Shown here: piece after piece, positions 27,067 through 35,214 of the stretch
Numbering within the stretch: the stretch's first letter is position 1
How the letters are laid out: every line of letters starts with the position of its first letter
DNA from: Nocardia amamiensis NBRC 102102
GTDB lineage: Bacteria; Actinomycetota; Actinomycetes; Mycobacteriales; Mycobacteriaceae
Reading direction: 5' to 3'
Length of the DNA: 64,000 nt
Assembly: GCF_001612745.1 (NCBI RefSeq)
Contig: NZ_BDBA01000023.1
Location: 1 to 64,000, forward strand
Notes under the pieces: model-generated
What the model was told of the DNA's origin: nothing
The model's input: only the letters and a program-made list of their open reading frames with translations
The model's database searches: none
Position numbers and translations under genes: made by a program

Positions 27067-27498
27067 ATGGGATTCCCCGATCAGATCGTGCGAACAGTCG
27101 AGCTCGCGCATCCGCCCGCCACGGTGTGGACGGCGCTGACCACCGCCGAGGGCCTGGGCACATGGTTCGGCAATTCGGCGACGATCGACCTGCGCCCCGG
27201 CGGCGCCGCGCAGATGACCTGGAAGACCGGCGACAGCGCCGATATGCGGATCGAGCGGGTCGAAGAGCCGAGCGTGTTCGGGTTCACCTGGCACATCTAC
27301 GGACTGCCAGAGGACGACCCACGCCGTACCTATGTCGAGTTCACGCTGGAACCGGCCGGCGCGGGGACCCGGCTCACCGTGACGGAGACAGGTTTCGCTC
27401 AACTGTCGGCCGACGACCACCGCAAGGCGTTCGACGGCAACACCGAGGGTTGGGCGAGCGAGCTGGGTGAGCTGGTCGGATACCTTGACGCGGCCTGA
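27067..27498 (+). CDS. SRPBCC (AHSA1-like) domain protein
   Basis: A 143-residue START/SRPBCC-fold protein of the AHSA1 group. IVRTVELAHPPATVWTALT, LGTWFGNSATIDLRPGG and EGWASELGELVGYL are its conserved opening, ligand-loop and closing helix. ATG 27067 is preferred over 27055 because GGAGG lies 5 nt before it. The gene overlaps an ArsR regulator downstream, a widespread pairing in which the ArsR protein controls its SRPBCC partner. Ligand is unknown. Confidence 0.88.
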   Translation: MGFPDQIVRTVELAHPPATVWTALTTAEGLGTWFGNSATIDLRPGGAAQMTWKTGDSADMRIERVEEPSVFGFTWHIYGLPEDDPRRTYVEFTLEPAGAGTRLTVTETGFAQLSADDHRKAFDGNTEGWASELGELVGYLDAA

Positions 27499-27817
27499 TA
27501 TCGAGGCGATCGCCGAGCGGGTCTTCATTGCCCTCGCCGACCCCAGCCGCCGCGGCATCCTCGCCGCGTTGGCAGCCGGCGGCCCCGCCACGGCAACGGA
27601 TCTGGCCGATCGCCTGCCGATCACTCGGCAGGCGATCGCCAAACACCTCGCCCTGCTGACGGACGCGGGGCTGGTCACGGCCGAACCAGGAGAACGGCGC
27701 CGGATCCGCTACCGGCTCGAGTCCAGCCCGATGCAAGTGGCGCAACAGTTTCTGGCCGCACTCGCCCGCGATTGGGACAGTCAGCTCGACGCGCTACGGC
27801 GACACCTCGACGATTGA
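27467..27817 (+). CDS. ArsR family transcriptional regulator
   Basis: A winged-helix regulator of about 116 residues: FIALADPSRRGILAALAAGG, TATDLADRLPITRQAIAKHLALLTDAGLVTAEPGERRRIRYRLE is the full ArsR HTH-wing. The metal-binding ELCVCD-type motif is absent, so it belongs to the metal-independent branch that pairs with SRPBCC proteins. GTG 27467 is given; TTG 27485 is a possible alternative, and either start overlaps the SRPBCC gene. It probably binds the two GGTTGC repeats upstream of the operon. Confidence 0.9.
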   Translation: MSWSDTLTRPDIEAIAERVFIALADPSRRGILAALAAGGPATATDLADRLPITRQAIAKHLALLTDAGLVTAEPGERRRIRYRLESSPMQVAQQFLAALARDWDSQLDALRRHLDD

Positions 27818-27849
27818 GTCAGGTCGTGCACCTGCGGGTGGATCGGGCA

Positions 27850-28130
27850 CTACTTCGGGACGCCGTCGACGCACCAGCGCGGGTCCCGACCCAGCAGGGC
27901 CGCGACGTTGTCCATCGCGGATAGCGCTCGATCCTCCCCCAACGAGGGACGGTAAACCCCGCGCGGACCATTGAGCGAACAGCCGGGGCCCGTGATCGAC
28001 CGCGCAATCGGGAGCGCTACCGCAGTGAGACGGTCCGGAACCCTACAGCGCACGCGACAAGTCCCAGCGGTGCGTCAGCATGTCGACGAAGTGGGCCGAC
28101 AACACCTCGCCACGCTCCGACCGGCAACGC
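27850..28130 (-). pseudogene. Broken maleylpyruvate isomerase-like gene (TIGR03086 type)
   Basis: Two minus-strand frames together rebuild the C-terminal half of a mycothiol-dependent DinB/maleylpyruvate-isomerase-like protein. The first (28043-28130) reads GEVLSAHFVDMLTHRWDLSRAL and then stops. A one-base shift (around 28041) leads into DRLTAVALPIARSI, then MDNVAALLGRDPRW and a stop at 27850. The HxWDLxRA motif and the ALP..AR and LLGRDP segments are family hallmarks. The N-terminal half is missing: the right edge abuts the stop of the YhgE-like gene. The truncation plus frameshift make it a relic. Confidence 0.7.
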
Positions 28131-28133
28131 GGA

Positions 28134-29432
28134 TTACTGAGCAACGACGGGTGCGCGCATGACCACCGCCGTATCAACAGAGTTCGTGGCGCGGTGCAGT
28201 CCGCGGCGGTCGTAGGCGTAGGTGACGCCTGCGCCGAGCAGGAGACCTACGCCGAGGCCGAGCACCGTCATCCAGAGTCCTTGGCCGAAGCCCGCTTCGA
28301 TGTGGGCGTCGAAGAACAGAATGGCGCGCACAGCCAAATAGATCTGGTGCATAGGTTCGAACGCGGCCATGTTCGCGATGTAGGTGGGTGTCGCTTCCAG
28401 CGGGACCGTGGCGGCCGAGGACGGCAGGCCGAGGACGACGAACAGGACCAGGTTGACCATCAGTCCCGCGGTGCCGAACGCGGCCAGGACAGCGAGCGCG
28501 GTCACGCCGACGGCGATGATGGCCAGGGTTCCGTACAGCCACAACAGCAGCGAACTGCCCAGCGGAACGTCCAATGCCGTTGCGACGGCCAGAAATATCC
28601 CGGACAGGATCGGCGCCGCGGTGGCGACGACAGCCCATTTCACGAGCAGGGTGCGGAAGCGGGAAATCCCGGTGGCCGGGGGATGCACGAACCACGGGCC
28701 GTATTCGGTGGGAGTGAAGCCGAGGACCGAATCGACGAGAGTGTGGATGATCATGGCGCCGGTGAAGCCGGCGAGCAGCAGGATCAGGGTGTAGAAGAAG
28801 GCGACGAGACCCTGCCCGGCGGACTCGTCCATGGGATGGTAGGGCGCGGTGACGATCTCGACCGGGTCGGCGAGCATCAGCCGGGCGGCGCCACTGGGCT
28901 CGGCCGGCGCGCCGGGACCCGCCGCCAGGGCGGCGTTCACCTGATCGGTCAGGTTCTTGCCGACCGTCTCGTCCACCTGGTTCAGCGCGCGGTCGGCGAT
29001 ACGCTGCATGATCCCGGTGGTGTAGGGGCCGACGCGCGGGTTGGTGTGGACGGTGATCACCGGGCGCTCGATCGCACCGGGCACCACGGCGGCGGCGCCG
29101 AGGATCGCCAGCCGTTTGGTGAAATCGGACGGGATCACGATCGCGCCGTAGACCTCGCCGTGTCCCAACTGCTTGCGCGCCTCGGCGATGCCGACGACGC
29201 GCAGATCGATCTTCTCCGGCGAGATACCCGCGACCAGCGCGTCGGTGACCTGAGCGCCGATATCGGCGGGCTTGCCGTCGATCGTGTCGCCGACGTCCTG
29301 ATTGACCAGGGCCACCGGGAAATCGTGCAGGTTCTTCTCGGTATTGCCGGAGTAGCCGAGGTACATGGTCGCGAGCAGCGCCGCGAAAACCATCAGCACC
29401 GCGATCGGGGCGGTGAAGGTCCGAACCGTCAT
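28134..29432 (-). CDS. YhgE/DUF3533-type membrane protein
   Basis: A 432-residue ABC-2-like integral membrane protein. One N-terminal helix (about 8-27) is followed by a roughly 170-residue extracellular domain (NLHDFPVALVNQDVGDTIDG; GEVYGAIVIPSDFT). Five more helices cover about residues 215-410, in the YhgE/Pip/DUF3533 layout. Such proteins are thought to export or remodel envelope material; the exact substrate is unknown. It diverges from a TetR gene across a 66-nt region with a 9-bp inverted repeat, so it is the likely target of that regulator. Confidence 0.88.
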   Translation of the reverse strand: MTVRTFTAPIAVLMVFAALLATMYLGYSGNTEKNLHDFPVALVNQDVGDTIDGKPADIGAQVTDALVAGISPEKIDLRVVGIAEARKQLGHGEVYGAIVIPSDFTKRLAILGAAAVVPGAIERPVITVHTNPRVGPYTTGIMQRIADRALNQVDETVGKNLTDQVNAALAAGPGAPAEPSGAARLMLADPVEIVTAPYHPMDESAGQGLVAFFYTLILLLAGFTGAMIIHTLVDSVLGFTPTEYGPWFVHPPATGISRFRTLLVKWAVVATAAPILSGIFLAVATALDVPLGSSLLLWLYGTLAIIAVGVTALAVLAAFGTAGLMVNLVLFVVLGLPSSAATVPLEATPTYIANMAAFEPMHQIYLAVRAILFFDAHIEAGFGQGLWMTVLGLGVGLLLGAGVTYAYDRRGLHRATNSVDTAVVMRAPVVAQ

Positions 29433-29441
29433 GTCCAGTCA

Positions 29442-29478
29442 ATGTAGTCAGTGTCAACAAAGTAGGCAATGACTACAT
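29442..29478. promoter_or_regulatory. Inverted repeat between membrane protein and TetR genes
   Basis: ATGTAGTCA at 29442-29450 is exactly mirrored by TGACTACAT at 29470-29478, with a 19-nt AT-rich spacer. It lies 10 nt upstream of the membrane protein start and 21 nt upstream of the TetR start. It is the probable TetR operator controlling both genes. Confidence 0.7.
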
Positions 29479-29498
29479 TTTGTTATCCTGCCAACACC

Positions 29499-30095
29499 AT
29501 GCCGATCAACCGAGTCCGCTCCTACCATCACGGCGACCTGCGCGCCGAGTTGTTGCAGCGGGCCGAGGCGACGCTGCGCGAGTCCGGGGTCGGCGGCCTG
29601 TCGCTGCGCCGGCTGGCTCGCGATATCGGTGTCAGCCATGCCGCACCGACCCGGCATTTCAAGGACAAGCAGGCGTTGCTGGACGCCCTCGCGGTGTCCG
29701 GATTCGAGCGCCTTGCCGCCGCCCTGGGGCAGACCGCCACCGGCTCGATCGAGGGGCGCATTCGCGCGATGGCCAGGATCTACCTCCGCTTCGCGACGGA
29801 GAACTCGGCCCTCGTCGCGCTGATGTTCGCGCGCAGGCACAGCCCCGCCGCGGGCGATGCCATGTCCCAGGCGGTGGACGCGGTGTTCGCGATACCGGTC
29901 GCGCTCATCACCGAAGCGCAAGCGCGCGGCGAGGTGATCGCGGGCGAACCGCGCCGCATCGCGCTGTCCGCCGTCGCCGCCCTGCAAGGCCTGGCCACCT
30001 TCGTCAGCTCCGGCGTGTTCGCCGCCGAGACCGCCGACGAACTCTTGGACGAGACCACCACGCACATGATCGAGGGGCTGCGCCCACGTCCGTGA
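29499..30095 (+). CDS. TetR family regulator (TetR_C_33-like)
   Basis: A 198-residue TetR regulator. YHHGDLRAELLQRAEATLRESG then LSLRRLARDIGVSHAAPTRHFKDKQALLDALA is the DNA-binding domain. The YHHGDLR opening is typical of one large TetR subgroup whose C-domain has RIYLRFATENSALVALMF. ATG 29499 is chosen over an upstream frame extension. Divergent from the YhgE-like gene with a shared palindrome, it most likely represses that gene and itself. Confidence 0.92.
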   Translation: MPINRVRSYHHGDLRAELLQRAEATLRESGVGGLSLRRLARDIGVSHAAPTRHFKDKQALLDALAVSGFERLAAALGQTATGSIEGRIRAMARIYLRFATENSALVALMFARRHSPAAGDAMSQAVDAVFAIPVALITEAQARGEVIAGEPRRIALSAVAALQGLATFVSSGVFAAETADELLDETTTHMIEGLRPRP

Positions 30096-30146
30096 CGGTG
30101 CGGCTCCAGCACCCGGAACACGGGTCCCCGGTTCGGTTTCGCGTCG

Positions 30147-30743
30147 TCAGTCCCGCACGGCCGTCAGCATTTCGTCGATGCGACCGCGCAGCGACCGGCC
30201 CGCGGCCAGCAGGGGTTCGGTCGAGCGGAGCGTGCGACTGAGGACGAAGGCGCCCTCGAGGGCGGCGAGAACCGCGAGGATGAAGTCGCGGGCATCGGGA
30301 GCCGACAGGCCGCGGCGGACGAAGTAGGCGGTGCCCTCGTCGACCCAGGAGCCGATGACCTCGGCGGCGACGTCGCGGAGGGCTGGTTCGCTGTCGGCGA
30401 TCTCGCCTGCGATGGTCCCGACCGGGCACATGTTGATCCAGCCGGTCTGTTCGATCTGTTCGGCGGCGGCTTCGAAGGCGGCGGGGACCGCGTCGCGCAG
30501 GTCGTCGTGCGGGTCGAGCAGCAGCGGGAGCAACTGGATGTAGGCGGCCCCGGATGCGCGCAGAGCTGCGGCGGCAACCTGCGGTTTTCCTCCGGGAAAG
30601 TGGTGATAGAGCGAGCCCATCGGCGCACGAGCGGCGACGGTTATCTGCTTGACGCTGGTTCCGGCGTAGCCCTGCGTGCGCATCAGCTCGGCCGTCGCGG
30701 TGACCAGGCGTTCGGAGGTGCTGGTTGACATCTTCTCGGTCAC
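30147..30743 (-). CDS. TetR family regulator (LmrA/YxaF-like)
   Basis: A 198-residue TetR regulator. The HTH is LVTATAELMRTQGYAGTSVKQITVAARAPMGSLYHHFPGGKPQ. The C-domain carries INMCPVGTIAGEIAD, the sequence signature of the LmrA/YxaF subgroup that binds flavonoid-like or hydrophobic effectors. GTG 30743 is given; ATG 30731 is possible. Divergent from an alpha/beta hydrolase with two palindromes in the 51-nt gap, so the hydrolase is its likely target. Confidence 0.92.
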   Translation of the reverse strand: MTEKMSTSTSERLVTATAELMRTQGYAGTSVKQITVAARAPMGSLYHHFPGGKPQVAAAALRASGAAYIQLLPLLLDPHDDLRDAVPAAFEAAAEQIEQTGWINMCPVGTIAGEIADSEPALRDVAAEVIGSWVDEGTAYFVRRGLSAPDARDFILAVLAALEGAFVLSRTLRSTEPLLAAGRSLRGRIDEMLTAVRD

Positions 30744-30752
30744 CCCACCAGA

Positions 30753-30781
30753 CTAGAGCAAGTACTCTAGAGCGATCGCTC
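30753..30781. promoter_or_regulatory. Twin palindromes between TetR and hydrolase genes
   Basis: CTAGAG-caagta-CTCTAG (30753-30770) is directly followed by the perfect 12-bp palindrome GAGCGATCGCTC (30770-30781). Together they fill the short divergent promoter region, ending 13 nt before the hydrolase start. They are a probable operator for the LmrA-like TetR protein. Confidence 0.65.
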
Positions 30782-30794
30782 GAATGGAGAAAAC

Positions 30795-31655
30795 ATGCCG
30801 ACAATCGACCTTCCCGTGGGCCGGGTGCATTATGTCGAGCGGGGCGAAGGACCGCCCGTCGTCCTGTTGCACGGCCTGCTGATGAACCACACGCTGTGGG
30901 ACGAGGTGCTCGATCTACTCCCCGGCGGCTTCCGCTACGTGCTTCCCGACCTTCCCCTCGGCGCGCACCCCATACCGCTGAAGCCGGGCGTCGACCTGAG
31001 CCTGCGCGGCCTGAACCAGCTGCTCGCCGATTTCCTCGCCGCGCTGGATCTGCGCGAGGTGACGCTGGTGCACAGCGACTGGGGCGGTGCACTGTTCCTC
31101 ACTGCTTACGGTCTCGACGAGCGCGTCGGCAGGCTGATCGTCCTGCCGTGCGAGGCTTTCGGCAACTTCCCGCCCGGACTGCCCGGCAAGATGGCGACCG
31201 TCGCGACCTATCTGCCCGGCGGAATCTCCTTGGCGCTGCGGCAGTTACGGGTCCCGTGGCTGCGTCGCTCGGCGCTGCTGTTCGGCTGGATGGCGCGCCG
31301 CCCGCTGCCCGACGACCTGGTGCGCGGCTGGACCGAGCCCGGACTGCGCGACGCCCGCATCCGGCGCGACCTGCTCGCCTACACCAGATCGGGCTTCCGC
31401 ACGCGAGAGCTCATCGCCCATACCGAAGCGTTGCGGAACTTTTCGGGCGATGCATTGATCCTGTGGTCGGCGGCGGGCAAGGTGATGCCGCGCGAGCACG
31501 GGCGCCGGCTCGCCGAACTCATCCCGCGGGGGCGGCTGGTCGAAATCGACGACGCCTACGTCCTTTCCATGCTCGACCAGCCCGCCGCGGTGGCCGAGGC
31601 GATGTCGGCGTTCCTGGCCGAACACCGCGCCACTCCGGGCCCGAACACGCGGTAG
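30795..31655 (+). CDS. Alpha/beta hydrolase with Asp-type nucleophile elbow
   Basis: A 286-residue alpha/beta hydrolase. VVLLHGLLMNH is the oxyanion loop and VTLVHSDWGGALFLTAYG the nucleophile elbow. The elbow residue looks like Asp (SDWGG), as in haloalkane dehalogenases and epoxide hydrolases, rather than Ser. Late acid and His candidates are less clear: the C-terminal LVEIDDAYVLSMLDQP has no His where DDAHF..D would be usual, so catalysis may be altered. GGAGAAAAC precedes ATG. Divergent from the LmrA-like regulator, which probably controls it. Confidence 0.85.
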   Translation: MPTIDLPVGRVHYVERGEGPPVVLLHGLLMNHTLWDEVLDLLPGGFRYVLPDLPLGAHPIPLKPGVDLSLRGLNQLLADFLAALDLREVTLVHSDWGGALFLTAYGLDERVGRLIVLPCEAFGNFPPGLPGKMATVATYLPGGISLALRQLRVPWLRRSALLFGWMARRPLPDDLVRGWTEPGLRDARIRRDLLAYTRSGFRTRELIAHTEALRNFSGDALILWSAAGKVMPREHGRRLAELIPRGRLVEIDDAYVLSMLDQPAAVAEAMSAFLAEHRATPGPNTR

Positions 31656-31751
31656 ACATTCACGGCGGTGGACATTTCGTCAGCACCGCCATAGCGCGTG
31701 CAGGCGCGGCGAGGCCTGATGGCGGCGCCGCGACCGACCGCCCGATCCGGC

Positions 31752-34007
31752 TCAGACTTTCACGGTCACCAGTTCGGCTGGAGCCGTTGGGGTCTCGGAC
31801 AGCTCGGCGGCGGGCTCGGACGGCTCATCCGGAGAGCGCCGCCGCGTCCGGTAGTGGGCCCACTGCAGCAGGCCGATCCCGATGAGTCCGGCAGCGGCGG
31901 TCGCGATGCCGATCAGGCTGCCGGGCGGACGCCAGTCGACGACCAGGTCCGCGCCGTCGGTGCCCGCGGGGATGTCGACGGCCAGGAACACGCCGCCGAT
32001 CGTCTGGACGGGCAGCTCCCGGCCGTTCAACGTGACCCGGTGGCCGGGCCAGGCCAGCCGCGCCAACACGACGCGCCCGCCGCTCGGCGAGCTCACCACG
32101 GCGCGGGCCGTGATGTCGTCGAGGGAACTGCTCGATACGGCGGTGACGCCCGCGGTGTGGGCGATCGGGCCGTTGCGCGTGGATATCCGCCCATCGGCGC
32201 GTTCCAGGACCCAGATGTGCCGTTCGTGTCCGGGGTAGTCGGCCCACCGCCAGCCGGGGGGTGCGGGACGTTCGCGCGCGTCCGGGTACTGCACGCGATG
32301 CAATACCACCCGGTCGACCTTCATCAGATCGACGATGGGCGCCCCGGTGACGGTGTCGGCCGCGAAGGCGCGGCGGTACGCGTCGGGACAGGTGCTGCCG
32401 TCCCAGGCCATGCACAACATGCCCGCGAAGGCGGCATGGCCGATGGGCGTGTAGGCGTTGACGTAGTCGAGCCCGACGGCCTTGGCGTAGTTGCCGATGG
32501 CCAGCGAACCGTAGGCGCCCGCGAGGTTCCTGTCCTCCGGGGCCACGGCGGCGCGGTCGGCCAGCTGCAGGGTGAGGCCGTCGAAATCGGGGAAGGCCGC
32601 ACGCATCGCCGAGCGCCGTTCCGGGAAGTCGTAGGACATCGGCGTCATCGGCGCACCGCGCACCTGCTCGTAGGCGATGGGGAACATGGCGGCGATGGTC
32701 AGCGCGCACGCGGCGACGGTCCCACGGTGGCGGGCCAGCCAGACCGCGGCGGCGCCGAGCGCCCCGACCGCCAGCACCGCGATCAGATGGCGCAGCACCA
32801 ATTCCGGTGCTGCGGAAACCGACCGGATGAACAACAAGCCGACCAGCACGGCGGCGGCCGTGGCGCGGCGGCGCGAGGCGGCGAAAGCTCCGTAACGACT
32901 GAGCAATACGCACACCAGCACGAGCAGGACGACCGCCAGCATCGGCAGGACCCGGGCGGGCCAGCGCAGCGGTCCGATGGCGCCGGGCCCGGCCGTCCAC
33001 ATCAGCACGGCCGTCGCGAAGAAGGCCAGACCGCTGAACTCTCGTGCCGCGGCACGCGCGGCGCGCCAGTCGACGAACGCGAGCGCCGGAATGAGGAACC
33101 AGGCGATGTAGACCATCGGCAGCGGCTGAACATGCCCCCACCATGCGGTGAACGCCGGCGCGGTGCTCGGCAGACTGGCGTTCAGCGACTCCGACCACGG
33201 CACCGTCAAGAAGGGATCATTGTGGATCTGGACGCTCCCCCGCCAGGTCACCTGCGAGGACAGAATCCCGGACAGATTCGCTACCGCCGCCGTGAGCGCG
33301 GCGCACCCCGCTGCCAGGCACAGACGTACCGTGGGCGCCCACCGCCGCTGATGCACCACCTCACCGGCCGCGACCGCGACGATGACCAGCGCGGATTCGA
33401 CTGCCGGGAACGCATATTGGACCGTGAGCGTCAGATACAGGAAGACGAACACCGGCAACGGCCCACTCCGGCCGCGGGCATACTGCACCGCCGAGGCCCA
33501 GGCGTGCACCATCCAGGCGGTCGCGACATGCGGGGTGAACCAGCTGGCCTGATCGAAGAACAGGAACCATCCGCTGAGCGGGAACGCGATCCCCGCCACC
33601 GCCGCCCAGCGGGGACGGGCTCCGTAGGCGAGACAGATGCGGAACACGCCGAGCGCGGCGATGATCGAGAAGACGAGCTTCACCGCCGTCGCGTACACGG
33701 CCAGATTGTCCATCGACGGTGCGAGCAGGTAGACCAGCAGCTGCGGCGGATTGAACAGCGCCGCCTCTTCCAGGGTGTAGTTGCCCGCCATCCACTCGTG
33801 CGGAACCAGAGCAGGGAAACGGCCCTCGCGCAACAGCTCTCCGAGCCGGACCCACATCGGCGCGTACTGGGCCTCGGTGTCGTCGGTGTAGTAGTGCCTG
33901 GCGTCGCCGAGCAGCACCGCCAGGTACCCGGCGATCACCCCGACGACGGTGGCGGCACCCCAGACGTAGTGCTCTTTTCGCGCTCCGGGCGCCGCGACAG
34001 TACTCAC
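31752..34007 (-). CDS. Large polytopic membrane protein (YfhO-like)
   Basis: A 751-residue membrane protein. About a dozen hydrophobic helices lie within residues 15-430. A roughly 260-residue, probably extracytoplasmic, beta-rich region follows (DFPERRSAMRAAFPDFDGL, VTLNGRELPVQTIGGVFLAVDIPAG), and a last helix near 700 leads into an acidic Pro-rich tail. YTDDTEAQYAPMWVRLGELLREGRFP near the N-terminus and the C-terminal beta-sandwich resemble YfhO-type lipid-linked glycosyltransferases of the GT-C fold. It may glycosylate envelope polymers; the sugar and acceptor are unknown. Confidence 0.75.
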   Translation of the reverse strand: MSTVAAPGARKEHYVWGAATVVGVIAGYLAVLLGDARHYYTDDTEAQYAPMWVRLGELLREGRFPALVPHEWMAGNYTLEEAALFNPPQLLVYLLAPSMDNLAVYATAVKLVFSIIAALGVFRICLAYGARPRWAAVAGIAFPLSGWFLFFDQASWFTPHVATAWMVHAWASAVQYARGRSGPLPVFVFLYLTLTVQYAFPAVESALVIVAVAAGEVVHQRRWAPTVRLCLAAGCAALTAAVANLSGILSSQVTWRGSVQIHNDPFLTVPWSESLNASLPSTAPAFTAWWGHVQPLPMVYIAWFLIPALAFVDWRAARAAAREFSGLAFFATAVLMWTAGPGAIGPLRWPARVLPMLAVVLLVLVCVLLSRYGAFAASRRRATAAAVLVGLLFIRSVSAAPELVLRHLIAVLAVGALGAAAVWLARHRGTVAACALTIAAMFPIAYEQVRGAPMTPMSYDFPERRSAMRAAFPDFDGLTLQLADRAAVAPEDRNLAGAYGSLAIGNYAKAVGLDYVNAYTPIGHAAFAGMLCMAWDGSTCPDAYRRAFAADTVTGAPIVDLMKVDRVVLHRVQYPDARERPAPPGWRWADYPGHERHIWVLERADGRISTRNGPIAHTAGVTAVSSSSLDDITARAVVSSPSGGRVVLARLAWPGHRVTLNGRELPVQTIGGVFLAVDIPAGTDGADLVVDWRPPGSLIGIATAAAGLIGIGLLQWAHYRTRRRSPDEPSEPAAELSETPTAPAELVTVKV

Positions 34008-34159
34008 AATGCGCGCAGTGTAGTGGCGACGAGTGAATACGTCACGACCGGTTCGCGCGATTTATCCGCCTTATCGCGGTCGGAACCGGGAATGCGCGGA
34101 CTTGCCTTGACGTCGACGAGAAGGTTTAGCGTTTGCGATGACGTCGAGAAGGAGAATGC

Positions 34160-34258
34160 ATGCGAATGGTGAGCGCGAGCACCGGCGAGCCGCAGCAGGC
34201 GCGCGACGAGTTGTCCGCCTTCGCGGAGCGCTTCGGACTCGCGCACGCACCGAGCTGA
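34160..34258 (+). CDS. Possible 32-residue small protein
   Basis: A short frame begins with ATG and has a strong ribosome site, GAGAAGGAG, 5 nt upstream. The peptide contains an amphipathic stretch, QQARDELSAFAERFGLAHA. It lies alone between the divergent YfhO-like gene and the convergent flavin reductase gene. No known family was recognised. The ribosome site is the main evidence; it could also be a chance frame. Confidence 0.35.
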   Translation: MRMVSASTGEPQQARDELSAFAERFGLAHAPS

Positions 34259-34283
34259 CCTCGCCGGCCGGAGGCGAACGGCG

Positions 34284-34784
34284 TCAGACCGCGTGTCCGG
34301 CGGCCAGGTCGGCCACCGCGTGGTAGTGCAGCGTCGCGGCCCCGCGGCGCCGCGCTGCTCCGTCCTCCGGTTCCAGGAGTATTCCCACGTGGTCGCCGAA
34401 GTCGTAGCGGTCCCGGATACGGGCACTGAACCAGCTGGGCACCGTGTTGATCACGGGCACGCCGCCGGGACCAGGGGTCCAATCGCAGTGCACGAACTTG
34501 TCGATGTCGTCGCCGGTCTCACCGCCGAACAACCGGGCGAGCGACAACTGCTCGCTGGCGAGCACATGCACCGCGAGCCGCTCGGCGCGCTGGGCGACCC
34601 GATAGGTGTGGTTACGTTTGGACAGACCGACCAGGAACCGGCGCGGCTCGACGCTCACCTGCGTCGCGAAGCCGACGAGACATCCGGCACGCCGCCCATC
34701 GGCCTGGACGGTCACCAGCAGCACGGGATAGTCCGCCGCCGCGACCACCGCGTCGAACACTGCGGTCCGGTCTTCGGTAGCCAT
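34284..34784 (-). CDS. Flavin reductase family protein
   Basis: A 166-residue FMN-binding split-barrel protein of the flavin reductase (HpaC-like) family. [46 protein letters not shown] is the flavin-binding core, and AVHVLASEQLSLARLFGGETGDDIDKF the conserved middle. ATG 34784 is chosen because GGGAGG lies 5 nt upstream; a longer frame upstream has poor codon bias. It could supply reduced flavin to a monooxygenase, or itself be an oxidoreductase of unknown substrate. Confidence 0.88.
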   Translation of the reverse strand: MATEDRTAVFDAVVAAADYPVLLVTVQADGRRAGCLVGFATQVSVEPRRFLVGLSKRNHTYRVAQRAERLAVHVLASEQLSLARLFGGETGDDIDKFVHCDWTPGPGGVPVINTVPSWFSARIRDRYDFGDHVGILLEPEDGAARRRGAATLHYHAVADLAAGHAV

Positions 34785-35214
34785 CGGTCCTCCCAGCGTG
34801 ATACGTCTGCCCCGGATGCCCGCGCGATCCACGAGCAAACCTTCCGGGCTGGGCACCGCCACCCTACAGCTGTGGCGGCACATCGTCCGAGACGGTGACG
34901 CCAACCAGGGGTGCGGCGCCCATGCGACGGCTGCGTAGATCAGCGCTTGCTGATCTACATCCCGTGGATGATAGTCCACCGCAACGACTTCCGCGCCTGC
35001 ACTGAAAATGTCGAGTGGCGATTGCCACATTGCGTGTGCACCTGCGATTACAGGCACAAACCCGGCCCGCCGCGCCCTTTCCTGCGCCGATCACCCCGAA
35101 ACGGAACCGCGCACGCCGTCTACGAAACACGCTCGATGCAGTTCGCACGAAGGCCATTGTCGCGGGCCGCGAGTCCTCAGCCGACATGACGCGGCCGGCA
35201 AGTAAACTCCGGCC
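34785..35214. other. Long divergent intergenic region
   Basis: A 430-nt gap between flavin reductase (minus) and the split-barrel gene (plus). Codon bias is weak in all frames, so no gene is called. It contains the hairpin at 34935 and the dyad GTGGA-tgatag-TCCAC at 34964-34979. Confidence 0.5.
34935..34958. promoter_or_regulatory. Perfect hairpin/palindrome GTAGATCAGC
   Basis: GTAGATCAGC-GCTT-GCTGATCTAC gives a perfect 10-bp inverted repeat with a 4-nt centre, in an otherwise empty intergenic region 151 nt upstream of the flavin reductase start. It could be an operator or a transcript hairpin; no adjacent regulator gene is present. Confidence 0.5.

Noticed and set aside
31698..34172. 824-codon plus-strand frame opposite the YfhO-like gene
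   Set aside because: Low-complexity Arg/Gly/His-rich translation without motifs, whereas the minus-strand frame encodes a clear polytopic membrane protein.
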